From: Ctena decussata
Taxonomy: Eukaryota > Mollusca > Bivalvia > Lucinida > Lucinidae
DNA: 64,000 bases
Direction of reading: 5' to 3'
Assembly: GCA_963989385.1 (NCBI GenBank)
Contig: OZ022506.1
Coordinates: 63,933,434-63,997,433 of the forward strand
Positions within the stretch are counted from its first letter, which is position 1. Each line of letters opens with the position of its first letter. The notes below the pieces were generated by a model. The model did not search any database and was not told the origin of the DNA. It was given only the letters and a program-made list of their open reading frames with translations. The position numbers and the translations under genes were made by a program. Below, piece after piece: positions 21,924 to 33,634 of this stretch.

Positions 21924-22132
21924 GTTGGTTGGTTGTTTTGGGTTTAACGGCCCTTTGAGACAGTATTTCAGTCTATATCGGGCTGTCTCCCAAAGAGAGG
22001 GAGAAAGAAGAGAGAAATGATAGACAAGAGAAAAAAATGTCCATACAACCCCCACCCGCACCTACTGCAAGCACAGTAGGCCCTTGCCCTGCTATCATCC
22101 AAATCAGTAGGACGCCCAGGTACTGGAAGTTA
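21924..22132 (-). mobile_element. SINE-D-like retroposon with 14-bp target duplication
   Basis: - strand starts TATAACTTCCAGTACCTGGG, runs through GTGCTTGCAGTAGGTGCGGG, a CT-rich stretch and GACTGAAATACTGTCTCAAA, and ends in (AACC)n. Flanked by TAAGTAACTCAGAC at 21910-21923 and 22133-22146. No clear tRNA head seen. Confidence 0.85.
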
Positions 22133-22394
22133 TAAGTAACTCAGACAAGCCTGCAAATTCGAACAATCTGTAAAGTGTCCTTATTGTGCACTCTGTGTGA
22201 AAATTAGACTCCAAAAGTCCTTCATGAAGGTACTAACAAAGACCCTGAACTCTTGCTATATGAAGCATAAAGTATATTTTCCAGAAGCACTGACAAAAAC
22301 CTTAAAATTTGTACCAGAAGAAGAATGTTGCTTCAAGCACCATTTCTTGTCTCTTCATTAAAAACAAATAAAAAAATACCATAAAGATTTCAAC

Positions 22395-23470
22395 TATCTG
22401 GAACAGATAGATCAGAAAATAGTGCAGACCCAGATCAGGTTGCTTGTAAAATGAAAAATCTGATCAGGGTTTACACTGTCTGCCATTACATCTTCACCTT
22501 CAAATCCAAACTGTTCCATATTTAAAACAGCTATGGTAATTATTTTTATCATTTTTACAGAGTAATAATCCTTTATGGTTTCACTTCTTTTAATTAGTGG
22601 ACCAAGCAGTATTAAAACAAGGTGCCCTTAAATTTTCTGATCTTTACAAAGTATTTGTACAAATGCATCATGTTTGCTGGGGCAGTCTGATCTGGTTTTG
22701 CACTGCACTGGCAGTCTGTCAGATTCTACACTATTTGTTTGGGAAGCAGTCTGTTCAGAGTCTATAACGTTTGCTCATGGCAGCCTTAATATCTTATTTC
22801 TTTCTAGTACAAACAAATAAAAATAATGCACTAAATGTCAGATATAATTTGCAGGGTTACTAGTAATAGATAACAAGCTTGATTTATGTTAGCACTAGCA
22901 GACCAAAATTATATCTGTTGCTTTCCATTTGAACAGTCAGAAGGCCCAGATCAGTAGTCTAACCAGCTGCGCATGTCAAAGTTTTGCTTGGTCAGTCTGA
23001 TTCAGGTCTGCAGTGGTGTACACTGTTTGCTTGGGGACAGCCTGCGCATGGTTTACAATGTTTGCTTGTGACAGTCTGATCAGGGTCTATTCTGACAGTC
23101 TGATCTGGCTCTACACAGTTTCTGTTGCTCAGTAGTCAGATCAGAGTTTATACTGTTTGCTGGGACAATGCTACATTATTTGTTCTGGCAGTCTGGTCAG
23201 GGTCTGCACATATTGCTCTATGCTGTCTGGTTGCTATGGCATATCTACCTTAAGGTATTTAGATACACAATAACTCTGTATAGACTTATAAAAACACATA
23301 ACAGAGTTCTTGTTCATGGTGAATCAATCTACACACGTACAATGCCTACCATAAAGATCCTAAGTTTTCGGGCAGATACGTCTGTATAAACAGTGGAAAC
23401 CGTGATCAGACTGTTCCTTAGGAACCAGAGTGATCAAGGCCTTTACAATTTCAATTCCATCTGAGCATTT
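22395..23470. repeat. Cluster of P5-like half arms
   Basis: About eight spaced copies of CAGTCTGATCAGGGTCT / TGTTTGC-type sequence (22430, 22480, 22683, 22745, 22930, 23065, 23095, 23190), mostly in one orientation and without the opposing arm. Confidence 0.6.
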
Positions 23471-25849
23471 TTGAGGCATTACTCTATGGTAGACCCGGAA
23501 CAACAGGAAAATAAATAACAGGGCAACGAAGGACCGGCTGTGTTTGCAGCAGGTGCAGTATTTGGACAGTCTTTTTGGGGGATATTTTTGAACTTCAACA
23601 TTGTTTTTCTAGGAAACAAAACGGTGAAATGTTTGTTTTTTTGTTTTATTCTGTATCATACAATGTAAGTTTTACTAAAACAATATGCATAAGCATGCCC
23701 CATCGATTGAATATATTTTTCATGCCGTTTTTCATGAAATTCAATTTTCTTGCATTTTTTAAAAAAGTGTAAAAATATACTTATAATCAAGATAATTGCA
23801 ATTTTTCTAACCAGTCTGTTTCAAATACCCTATATTAAAGATTATATGATTTGCAGAAATGAAAGTGCATCCTTGTGCTAGAGACATGAATTTTAATGGA
23901 AAATGTGTAAAAAAGTATGTATAAATACAAAAGTTTGTTTTTTAGGAAAACAAAACGGTGAAAAATTTTCTTTTCTTATCCAAATGTTTTATAGCCCTTT
24001 GGGTTATTCAGCTGGTATAATGAAATGAATGCCCCACCAATATCTTTATTCACCATTCGTCTACCTTAATTATGATAAGCTCTAATTAATTGAGTCACAG
24101 CACAAGAAAAGAAGCCTGATGTCACATGCAAACAACAGATACTACATATAAGACCATCCTGCACTTAAATGCAGAATAATGTGCAGACTGATCAGAGCTA
24201 CTGCCTTTTGCTATATGTATTCTTCCAGCATAGTATTTTTTTTAGATGATAACAATGCATACAAGCTAAAAAAAAAAACCCAACAGACCTGATAGTAACC
24301 GGTCCATTTTTCACTGGGATTTTAGGCTATTTTATTTTATTGGAACCCTATGGTAAGAATTCTAACTATTGGGACAGACAGGGCTGAGCAGAAGGTGCAG
24401 GCCCTGATCAGTCTCACCAGGAATTATACTGCTTTCCATTCCATTTGCATCTTCTGAACACATATCACTGCTTTGTAAGCCCAAAATGTCCGAATTTAAG
24501 GACAATTTTGGTAGTTATTCTAGGTGTCCGAATTTTCAGACTTTTTTTTATTTCATTATGTTTCTAAAACTCTGGCACTCATAAGTTTTCCAGTGTCATT
24601 ACTGTTTTAAATCATTGGTTCAATGAATGAATAAAAAATACATCATTAGACATGGCAACCTGGGTGAATAACTACACATCAGAAATATGTTACAGTGAAT
24701 CTGACATTAGCCAAAAAGTAAAACATGCAAATTTTAAATATAGAAACTTACTTTGCTGTAATTTTTTTGTATTCATTCACATACTGTGCAAGATCCATTT
24801 ATTTATTGTCCAGACTATATTCCAAAACCTCAAAACTTAATAAACGTTAAAAACATACAACTGTTTTAAAACTTAGCTAAATATTGCGCCAGAATTTAAA
24901 ACTAACTCTGGTGTACTGAGAGGCTGACAGGAAATTTCTGATATATAGTTATTGCTATAGAAACCACATTCTTGCTCTAGCCCCAAACCTTGATAATTAC
25001 CATTTAAAGCCCATTTCCCTGTCAGTCAAATTCAATAGAAAATAAATGGTTCAAATAATATCATTTTGTCATGGTAGAAATTTCTGTTTAGAGCTAGAAA
25101 ATAGAAAACCAATGGATAAAAAAATGGCATAGCTGTATAAAATCCCCATTTTTATACTATTTTCTGCAAAAATGGAAATATAATAGCCTATTTGCAATGG
25201 TTTTAAGGAAAGGTATGAAATTTAACTTGTTAATAAAGAGTGTAAGAATGGAAAATGGTGAAACCATGCTGAACTAATAGCAAATCAATGTAAAAAATCC
25301 ATTTCATTTTGCTAAGGGTGGGAGAACGTCGATAGGAGAATTTAAATACTACTACTACGGCCCATCATTCACTCCTGCAGTCATGTCAGAGAGTACGTCA
25401 GCTTCCGAGCAATCTGGTGAAGGACCCGGCAACGGGGGGATACCCTGATCGGAGCTTTCTGCTGGCACCGAGTGGCTTAAATTATGACCGATCAATAAAC
25501 AGGAAGTCACCCTTCATTCATACAAAAAGCATAATACATACGACTGGACCTTGTGAATTGGTCTACAATGGCTCGAACTACCGATCGCTCGAACTTTTTT
25601 GGGTGGTCCCGGCGAGTTCGAGCCATTGAAGTTCGACTGTATTTTGGAGATTTCTGGTAGCCCGAAACAAAAATTAGGAGCATTTGGCCATCAGGCCACT
25701 GGCCGTTTCCAGCACTGAATTCCGAATCTGGAAAAGCCTGTGTTGTTAATAGATGTCATAACAATCTATAAAGAAGATGACTGAAAACAATAAATAAACA
25801 AGCAATGCAATGAATTTATGGCCCCCACCTTAGAAAAACGTACAGAAGG

Positions 25850-26895
25850 GAGCGTGCACAATCCCAAAATGTACAATGTTCAAAATAATAGGAGGACATA
25901 CACTCACAAGGTATCTCTTGTCAATGCATCTGTAGATTCTACAAAAACAACATGCAAGCTCTTAGACCATGTTAAAAACACCTGCACAGTTTCCAAATGA
26001 TTGGTTCAAAATCCTATGAGGAGCTGCACACACAAGGTATCCACTGTCTATACATTTGTTTGTATTTGGGCTTAAGTTTAAACAAGAAAAAAGTGACAAA
26101 AATTATCTGACTGTAATCTTATAAGGTCACAGTCACATCTAAAGACAATCAAGAAGAAGCCTGCAAAGTTTCAAAATGCTTATAAAAAGTTGTGCACACA
26201 AGGTATACTGTCATTAGGTCTTTAGATGTGGCAAAAATGACTAAGATCATAAAGAGATAATAGTGGTAAAATATTATCCGAGCATAACCCCTGAGTCACA
26301 TGCATATCTACAGACCATGACAAGGAAGCCTGCAAAGTTTCAGAATGATTCATGAAAAGCTGTAGGAGGAGTTGCGCACACAAGATATACTCATAAGGTC
26401 TTCTGATGCTGAAGAATGACTAAGTTTGCCATGTAGAAAAAGTGGTAAAAAAATCATTTGACGATAACCCCTAAGGCACAAACACATCATACAGACCATG
26501 ACAAAGAAGCCTGCCTAGTTTCAGAATGATTCATGAAAAACTGTAGGAGGAGTTGCGTACACAAGGTATGTGCTCAAAATTACTGTTTTCGCAAAACGAA
26601 AAACGTGGTAAAAAATATTTGATGATAACCCCTAAGACACATGCACATCTACAGACCATGAAAAAGAAGCCTGCAAAGTTTCTGAATGATTCATGAAAAA
26701 CTGTAGGAGAAGATGCGCACACAAGGGTCTTTTGATGCTGAAAATAGACTTAAGTTTGCAAAGCGAAAAAAGGGGTAAAAAATCATTTGACAATAAACCC
26801 TAAGGCACATGCACAACTACATACCATGAAAAAGAAGCCTGCAAAGTTTCAGAATTATTCATGAAAAACAGTAGGAGTTGCTCACACAAGAAGCA
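25850..26895. repeat. Tandem array, ~170-bp unit
   Basis: About six units, each with ACAGACCATGAAAAAGAAGC, CTGCAAAGTTTCAGAATGAT, TCATGAAAAACTGTAGGAGG and GCGCACACAAGG. Units become more alike toward 26895. Ends about 100 bp before tRNA-Gln. Confidence 0.82.
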
Positions 26896-26985
26896 CGAAG
26901 TCACAGAAAGCAGAATACTATGTCCCCTCGCTTTTCTTCGAAAAGGCGGGGGACGATAAAATAAATACAAGAAAAATGTGGGGGG

Positions 26986-26994
26986 AAAAAAAAA
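26986..26994 (-). terminator. Pol III T-run terminator of tRNA-Gln
   Basis: Nine consecutive A on the + strand, i.e. nine T on the transcribed strand, starting 3 nt past the tRNA discriminator base. Confidence 0.85.
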
Positions 26995-26997
26995 TAC

Positions 26998-27069
26998 AGG
27001 TTCTACCGAGATTTGAACTCGGATCGCTGGATTCAGAGTCCAGAGTGCTAACCATTACACCATAGAACC
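26998..27069 (-). tRNA. tRNA-Gln (anticodon CTG)
   Basis: On the - strand the acceptor GGTTCTA pairs perfectly with TAGAACC and is followed by discriminator T. The D arm begins GTGTAATGGTTAGC (A box), the anticodon stem CTGGA/TCCAG encloses loop CTCTGAA, and the T arm is GAGTTCAAATCTC (B box). Length is 72 nt with no intron. A run of nine T on the transcript strand just downstream (A-run 26986-26994) is the pol III terminator. Every paired stem is intact, so this is a probable functional gene and not a SINE head. Confidence 0.97.
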
Positions 27070-27299
27070 TCAGATGTCAGGGTGGCCAAACAACAACATA
27101 CTTATAATAAGATTACTCATAACAGTTTACCTTCAAAAAATAGGGCTCAAGATGTTGATTTGGTTATCTTTCTTGCGTTGTTTACTGAGCTTTTTTGAAC
27201 TATTATCAATGAAAAAACATTGCGGTTTCTTGCAAAAATTCAAGGTTTCAATTGTCCTTTTGAAAGAAAAACTGGGAAACACCCTGGGAACTCCGTTCA

Positions 27300-27600
27300 C
27301 TCATCCATGAAACTTTTGATTGGCTAGGCTAAAAATAGATAGTCGACTCGCGGTCGCGTGACGGTTATGTGTCATGTTGCGGTTGAGCCAATACACAACC
27401 GAAAGTAGGTGTAATTTACCTGTATTTGGGTTGAAAATAAGTGTGTCATCTGTTTGTTCATCTAGGATTTGATGTACGATTCTTTCAGAAGGCGCTCTCA
27501 ATCTCGCAAGGATTAAAAGAAGCTTCAAAAAAGGTAAAACATTTCTGCTTAATGTTTTTTTAATTGTGAGAGCGTCACGTGACATTTGTCATCTTTTTTG
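27300..27600. promoter_or_regulatory. Promoter-like non-repetitive island, possible first exon
   Basis: This stretch matches none of the repeat families and is locally rich in CG (CGACTCGCGGTCGCGTGACG). It has ATTGGCTA and, inverted, GAGCCAATA, both CCAAT-box-like, and TCACGTGA, a perfect E-box, near 27573. A possible exon on the + strand ends at 27533 before donor gtaaaac; 27489-27533 is open in the frame KALSISQGLKEASKK after acceptor gattctttcag. A 94-codon ORF on the - strand overlaps it. No protein family is recognised, and the promoter role is inferred from composition. Confidence 0.3.
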
Positions 27601-29240
27601 TCAACAATGCGAAAGGGGTGTGTATCGAAAATGACAGTTCGTAATATCTCGGATTTTAGGTGTATCTCATGCACAAAATAAAGATTATCTATGATAGGTG
27701 GATGAGCAAAGGTATAGAAAGTTATCTGCAGTTTATTTGACAGATGATCAGAAACAGGGCTAATGCTGTAGGTATTTTTTCCACAAGATTGATTTTGACA
27801 TGTTTGCCTGAAGCATTTAATTGGAAATTCCTAATATCTGACTTATGTGTATTGCATTGCTATTTTTACAGGCATTTGACATTTTACATCCATTTCTGTG
27901 TTATCTGCATATTTGTTTGCCGAACGTTCAGTGATTGTCGAATATTCTGGTGGAATATGCCCCCAAAATTAACAAACAGACACATATTAGACAGTTTAAT
28001 AGTGTTAGTATCAACCTAAATGTAAAAAAAAAACTACAGCTCAGAAGGTTTTTTTTTTATACCTGACAGACCCTGTAAAGCTGATGTCATTAATAACAGT
28101 TTAAGTCCAAGAACAAATTAAGTATCAACCAAAATTTCCATTACTGATGGGACAGCAAACAGCGAAGACCTTGATCAGACTGCTCTTTGAGCAGTCTGAT
28201 CATGGTCTTCACTGTTTGCAAGGGCATCTTCATATTAAAGGTGAACACAGTATAATGTACTGGTATATCACAATTCTGTCTTTGGTCTATGCAAACTGGG
28301 CATTTCCAGACGAGTACGTTCAGTGTAGTCTGGAAGTGCAATTCCTCTGAGCAATATATCTGATCTTGCAGACTGCATGACTGTGCACTGGCTATCCTTA
28401 AAATTGGCACGTTTTCTCTGGGCCCAGCCCTTAAGATATCATTACATGTTTTTCTGTGAAAAAAATGTAGTCTCAGGGTTTAAGTGTGTCTATTAATAGC
28501 ATTTATTCTTTGTATTGTTTAATAAGTTGACAAACGTTTTTAAATACAAATTATTGGGACAAACAGTGTGTACACAGATAAGATTGCTTCAGCAGGTTAG
28601 ATTCTGCTAATCTTGGTCTCTTCTTGATCTTGGTCTTCAGTTTGTGCCATTCAAAACCATTTACACAGCATGTCCTCAAAGTGGGAAGTTTTTCTGGGAA
28701 ATAGCACTATATTATATGGTTAAGATGTCCCAATACATAGCTGTAAAATGGTGTGAATTACTGGAAATGCTTTTCTGGAAACTATACTAGTTGTTTGAAT
28801 ATTAGACATGCATTACCCGGTAGTTTTCAGGGTTATAATGTTTCAAAATAAAACCAGAGTGTCAATTACTAGAGCTTTACCACAACAGAAATCATTATGA
28901 AAAATAATGAAATCACCTTAAACAAATTATTTTCCTATAAAATGTATTGAAGCATAATAAAAAAATGAAATGCAGTCACAAAATTAAAGGTTATAAGTAT
29001 TGCCATATTTTGTTCATGAGTGTCACCCTTTTGTTGGTAGTTTAAATTATGAAATTCAAGTATGATATGTACCAGTTGTTGGAGTAATAATTTTTTCTTA
29101 TTTCTACATAAAGACATGTCATTGCCCAACCTTAGAATGCAGGCTTGCCAAAGCACTTGTAATTAGAGGCCAAAAATGTTTTTTTTTTTCTTTTTGTTTG
29201 TGTTTTGTTTTTGTTTTCAGGAGAAGAGACAGAAAACATA
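27601..29240. other. No gene recognised downstream of the promoter-like island
   Basis: AT-rich; one P5 hairpin (28154). Short ORFs only. If an exon ends at 27533, this would be its intron. Confidence 0.45.
28154..28220. repeat. P5 hairpin core
   Basis: Family description: core GCAAACAGTGTAGACCC, AGATCAGACTGCTCC and the inverse GGAGCAGTCTGATCAG, GGTCTACACTGTTTGC. In full copies it is embedded asymmetrically in a 200-245 bp element with ends TACCATAAAAATTCTAAATA or TACCGTAATGACCCTAAA. This is a core-only copy with loop TTTGA. Confidence 0.8.
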
Positions 29241-29465
29241 TGAGTCGTGACACGACAAAACCAACAATGTGTTTGTGCGCCCAGCGCAGAGTCAGATCAG
29301 CCTGGGCATCCGCCCAGTCTGATCAGAGTCTTCACTGTCCGCATGGAGGTAGATTAGATCCTAACACTTAACTAAGAGTCTGGTCAAACTGTGTGGATGC
29401 CCAGACTGATCTGAGTCTGAGCTGGGCGCACTACCACATTGTTGGTTTTGTCGTGTCACGGCTCA
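29241..29465. mobile_element. P1 MITE
   Basis: TGAGTCGTGACACGAC to GTGTCACGGCTCA, long matching termini. It follows a T-rich tract and cag at 29220 that mimics a splice acceptor. Confidence 0.85.
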
Positions 29466-29487
29466 ATTATCATTATTATCATTAAAA

Positions 29488-29730
29488 CCCACTGGGTACA
29501 CCTTCAGGGGATACAACCCTGCCATTTTCATTTTTGCCTCCCTTCACAATAGGGGTCAACTTTTAAGGGAAAGACTTTGCTCCTGTAGGAGCAAAGGCTT
29601 TCCCTTAAAAGTAGATGCCATTTTGGAAGCGCTTTTTCATCCAGGGAAACAGACAAGAAAGTTACAAAAAGTGTTCCCTTTCCTAAAAATGGCAGGGAAA
29701 CATGAAAGTGTACCCATACACCTTCATTTA
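29488..29730. mobile_element. P6 element, full length
   Basis: CTGGGTACACCTTCAGGGG to GTGTACCCATACACC. Hairpin AAGACTTTGCTCCTG / TAGGAGCAAAGGCTTT. Best template for the family. Confidence 0.83.
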
Positions 29731-30112
29731 AGTTCATTATCTAGAGCTGAAAACAGACACAATATGCTTTCATAATAACCTTCATGAAAATTTCACGGTG
29801 ACATTATATATAAACACTATTGGCACGGAAAATAAAACAGCGATAAAATGACGCCCATTTTTATACCACTGAAGGTATAAGGAATATCAAACTCGTACAG
29901 TTTTGCTTTTGCGTGTAAGGAGTGGGACATAAGATTAATCATTGATCAATGATCGGGGAGATATGCACATCTAGCCGGACACATTATGACAGAAATGAGT
30001 CCTGAAGGCTAATTATAGTGCTGAGAGTCATCGGTGTAAACAATACCTTTTAAGGTAAATTTACCTGTGCAATTAAGTTAATGTCCACGATTCATAAATT
30101 TCCCAAACTGAT

Positions 30113-30270
30113 TTCCAGCTAAGAAGGGGTAACAGGGATATTTTTTGGATAATTTTCCTTATTTCACCATAAACATGTTGTGTCCAGCATTGGAACCGTC
30201 TTGCTGAGACAGTTCTAATGAGGGGTCACAACATACGTTTTTGTTGAGAAAATTATCTCAGAATTATTAC
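30113..30270. mobile_element. P4 MITE, right end lost
   Basis: CCAGCTAAGAAGGGGTAACA start and intact central hairpin; stops after GAGAAAATTATCTCAGAATTA. Confidence 0.75.
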
Positions 30271-30330
30271 TACTACCATTTACTCAGTTGTTCTAAAATT
30301 TGGACAAGTTGATGTTAGTATCAGCGCTGT

Positions 30331-30422
30331 ACAGAATGGCAAACAGTGTAGAACCAGATCAGAGTTCTTTAGCAACTCTCTGACCTGTGAAGGAGCAGAC
30401 TGATCTAGGTCTACACTGTTTA
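30331..30422. repeat. P5 hairpin core
   Basis: GGCAAACAGTGTAGAACC to GGTCTACACTGTTTA, with a partly diverged stem top. Confidence 0.75.
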
Positions 30423-30534
30423 ATCCAGCATGGTTACTGAGCACGGTACAATACTGACCCCATAAATACCACCACTGGTAATTATGGGGCCAGTATGGGG
30501 TACTATGCTCAGTCTGTTGCTTTAGAAATTGTAG

Positions 30535-30830
30535 GCCCAGATCAGACTACTCAGACTAAAACAGTCTGATCATCATGGTCTCAACAACATGACAGCCAGC
30601 TTATTAACAGACTTAGAAAACAGGTCTGCTAACAAGACAAGTAGTTCTTATAGAAATTATAGTGAAAATTCTATAAGCCTAGTTTGGAAAAATGGACCAT
30701 TACCGCAATGTTGGTATTGCGATGCTGTATTAAATGCATCCAAAAGATGCAGATGGAATGGCAAACATTGATCTGGGTCTGCATGGTTTGCTTGGAACTG
30801 TCTGCCCCAATAATTAGAATAATTATGGTA
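30535..30830. repeat. P5 fragments
   Basis: CCAGATCAGACTACTC / AACAGTCTGATCATC at 30540-30590, then an inverted P5 body at about 30675-30830 (AAAAGATGCAGATGGAATGG, GATCTGGGTCTGC, AATAATTAGAATAATTATGG). Confidence 0.6.
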
Positions 30831-30873
30831 GATGGGAGAAGATTGTGGTGTCCAAAAGAAATTCTGAATACCC

Positions 30874-30973
30874 TAATGTGCTTTAGAATTGGGACACCTA
30901 AAATAATAAATTTTCCATTTGTTCCAAATGAAAAATTCATTATTTTTAGGTGTCCCAATATATACGCACATAC
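30874..30973. mobile_element. P3 element
   Basis: TAATGTGCTTTAGAATTGGG start, hairpin, GGTGTCCCAATATATACGC end. Confidence 0.82.
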
Positions 30974-30974
30974 G

Positions 30975-31835
30975 GTACACAGAGGAATACATAGAGTCTT
31001 TACCATGTACTGAGCTGTCACCTTGAAGACTGCAACATCAAAGAGCGAAATTAAGTCAGCAGAGTTAGATTTAAAGATGCCATAAATTTGATTAAATCAG
31101 AGTAATAAAGGTTTAAAAGTGGATTGGAGAGTGACTTTTATCGATGTAATTTACTACAAAGGTTCAATTTGTTCAAGGTCTTTATTGATGGGGTAACTTT
31201 GTAATGTCTTTAAGTAATGCATATTGCCTTATTTTGTGACCTGTTTGGAAGACTTAATGAAAGCTTATCAAGACAGCTAGAATACCTTTAAAAATTTGTT
31301 ATTTTAAAACTTAAACCATAATTCCTATATTTGACACTGACACTGCTCTATATTTTGTAATCACATAAGTGATTAAAAAAGTGTTTATTTCAAAATACTT
31401 ATTTGCCATATTTAATAAACACCCAGAGGCATAAATGTTTAATGTATTTTTTCTATACCATATTTCTCCTGGGAGTGCATTTGGAAAAAAATGCTGCTTT
31501 GAAAAAACTCTAACTGTAAAAATTAACAAAATGTCTATGAAGATAACGCTACTATTTTGTCAAACAAATTTTAAAAGAATTAAAATATGGCGCTTCCTTA
31601 TTTTGCTTGCTATATATGAAAAATATATTTATGTACATATTTATGAATATATAAAATTTTAATTAAGATTTAAAATATGTATTCAACCATTATTTTTAAG
31701 AGGAAATTAGGCTTTAAATTTGTGTCACAATTCAAGATGGGTGTAACCTTACATGGCGAGGGTCATTATATAGGTTTTTATAACCATTTTTAACTTTATA
31801 AATTAAACTTAAAAAGAGTGAAACAGTAAATAATC
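30975..31835. other. AT-rich gap, nothing recognised
   Basis: Short ORFs of 72-75 codons on both strands without motifs; no known repeat family. Confidence 0.5.
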
Positions 31836-31837
31836 TT

Positions 31838-31994
31838 AAAACTGGGACATCTACAATGATTATTTTAATTGTCCTAAAAATGGAGCAGTTTGGCTCTGTT
31901 ATGCAGCAATGCCGATGGAATGAATGGCAAACAGTGTAAGCCAAGATCAGACTGCTCCATCTAAGGAGCTGTCTGATTTGAGGCTGCACTGTTT
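31838..31994 (-). mobile_element. P5 element, inverted, partial
   Basis: AAACTGGGACATCTACAATG, GGAATGAATGGCAAACAGTG, then AGATCAGACTGCTCCAT / AAGGAGCTGTCTGAT; ends where P4 begins. Confidence 0.65.
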
Positions 31995-32197
31995 CAGAGC
32001 TCTAGATAAGCAGGAGTATTTGGTGATAATTAAGGATAATTTTTGTTATTTCTGCATAAAAACATACGTTGTGACCCCTCATCTGAACCGTCTCGTTGAG
32101 ACGGTTCTAATGAGGGGTCACAACATATGTTTCATTGAGAAATAAGAAAAATTATCTTTGAATTATCCTCAACACCCCCTCTTATCTGGAGCTCTGA
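31995..32197. mobile_element. P4 MITE, complete
   Basis: CAGAGCTCTAGATAAG to CTTATCTGGAGCTCTG; core CCGTCTCGTTGAGACGG. It directly abuts a P5 element ending at about 31994. Confidence 0.86.
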
Positions 32198-32267
32198 CTG
32201 TTTGCTTAGACCTGTCCCACCTATCTGCCCCAATACAGAGGTATTTTATGGTATTAGCAAGAAAGAC

Positions 32268-32498
32268 TCAGAACTACCTATTACAGTATTGATCCTAAAT
32301 ATTCAGACAGACAGGTCTGAGCTACCATTGTATGCCCAGATCAAACTGCTCCTCAAGGAGCAGTTTGATCAGGGTCTACAACGTTTGCCATTAACTAAGC
32401 ATCATTTGGATGCATTAACATGTGTGAAATCCACTTTCTAAGAATTTTTTAACAATTGTCCATCTTTCGGGAGTCCATATATTTAGGGTCATTACAGA
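32268..32498 (+). mobile_element. P5 element, full
   Basis: TGATCCTAAATATTCAGACA start, perfect core CAAACTGCTCC TCAA GGAGCAGTTTG, GCATTAACATGTGTGAAATC, TTAGGGTCATTACAG end. Close relative of the copy at 60452. Confidence 0.78.
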
Positions 32499-32515
32499 TG
32501 CAAGCTAGTCTATAA

Positions 32516-32730
32516 AGGATGTTTGGATGGAATTGGCTTGCAATTTTAATCCTTTTAACAGTATTTCAGTCATATCAGGACAGTGGGAGGATGTTAATGA
32601 AAGGCTGTGCATGTGGAATGGAATCCTGTCTGCAGTTAGAAGGAATTTCACCTCTAGACAGAATTGAACCAGGGATGGCTAGTTCAGCAGGCCAGTGCTC
32701 AACGCACTGAGTTGGTATTTACTGGGTCTT
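32516..32730 (-). mobile_element. SINE-A, diverged
   Basis: ATCCTTTTAACAGTATTTCA, GTGGAATGGAATCCTG, GAATTGAACCAGGGATGGC, CAACGCACTGAGTTGG on the + strand. Confidence 0.72.
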
Positions 32731-33186
32731 CTGTCTATGAAGGGAACACACAAACACAAAATTTATACAGTAGAAGTTCAATGGTTCAAACCCTGGTGGC
32801 TCAATTACCCAGCCTGGCTTGAAGTTGTTTTGGGGTCCCTAGAGGTCAGTTTGTATAGAAACTAGCCCTGGATAGCTAGAACTACTTTTGGCTGGAACTA
32901 ATTTTGATGGCCTCAGGCCTATTTGAGTCATTGAAGTTCTGCTCTAGTTATAATATATGGTAGTACTGGGCCCAGAAGTTAGTCAGCATTGATTTAGTGT
33001 CCTTCCAGCCTTGTGTGTGCCAAAAATATTTTGATGAAATTTTTCGCTTTTAGAAAACACCATAGATTACTGTCAGCTACATAATATTACTTATAACTTA
33101 CCTTACAAGAATAATGTTCATTCAGGATGTTATAATTATTCATGGTTTATAAGGTGTTATAGTTGAAAGCCTAGCCTACACATTAA

Positions 33187-33511
33187 CACAGGCTGCTAAT
33201 TTTCACTTCCTGCAGAGACTGTACATCATATTTGGCTTCCGCCGAGACTGTCCGCCATCTCTTGCTTCGTGCCGAGACTTCTGTACATGATAAATGGCTT
33301 CCTGCCGAGACTGTCTGCATGATTCTGCTTCCTGCCGAGGCTCTCGGCAGGAAGCAGAGTCACGTGGACAGTCTCAGCAGGAAGTCATTTTTCGAGGACA
33401 GTAGTCCCTGCAGTAAGCAAGAGTTAGCATGCAGACAGTCTGGGCAGAAGCCAAATATGACGGACAGTCTCTGCAGGGAGCGAAAATTGGCGGACTGGTT
33501 TATACCCTGTG
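33187..33511. mobile_element. P8 palindromic element
   Basis: Family description: about 330 bp, ends CACAGGGTATAATCGATTCC and inverse, then GCCAATTTTCGCTTCC; each arm is built of 29-33-nt units GCTTCCTGCCGAGACTGTCC meeting at GAGGCTCTCGGCAGG. Both strands lack stops over ~75 codons because the units do. This copy has lost the left terminus. Confidence 0.82.
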
Positions 33512-33634
33512 ATTAAAGTGGATCAGAATGCTGATGGTTTTCAGGTGCAGTATGATCTTGAGCTGCATGTACTGTTTGTTTGTGCACTTCTGTTTCAATA
33601 CTTTGGGTAATTAGGGTGAGTCCTCAAAAAGGTA

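Larger units (their letters stand above)
21501..25318. mobile_element. Inner element with CCCTTAGCAAAA ends
   Basis: Left CCCTTAGCAAAAAGAAATGC, right CCATTTCATTTTGCTAAGGG: about 25 bp of matching inverted ends inside the pogo-like element. The interior (3.8 kb) is AT-rich, with repeated TTTCCATT, the SINE-D copy and a P5-like arm cluster. The longest ORFs are about 73 codons, so it has no coding capacity. Confidence 0.68.
21080..25639. mobile_element. pogo/Tigger-like non-autonomous element
   Basis: Ends CAGTCGAACTTCACTGGC and GCCATTGAAGTTCGACTG, with TA at both flanks (21078-21079, 25640-25641); TCGAAC steps repeat in the first and last 150 bp. CAGT ends with TA duplication are typical of pogo-type Tc1/mariner elements. 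No transposase remains. Confidence 0.8.
20938..25717. mobile_element. Outer element of a nested stack, hAT-like ends
   Basis: Ends CAGTGCTGGAAAC and GTTTCCAGCACTG with AATTC on both sides (20933-20937, 25718-25722). Its own sequence is 20938-21079 and 25640-25717; the rest is later insertions. CAGTG ends recall hAT elements, but the visible duplication is 5 bp, not the usual 8. Confidence 0.68.

Noticed and set aside
29218..29250. T-rich tract plus ttttcag, possible exon start
   Set aside because: All frames end quickly and a P1 MITE begins at 29241; no donor or conserved peptide.
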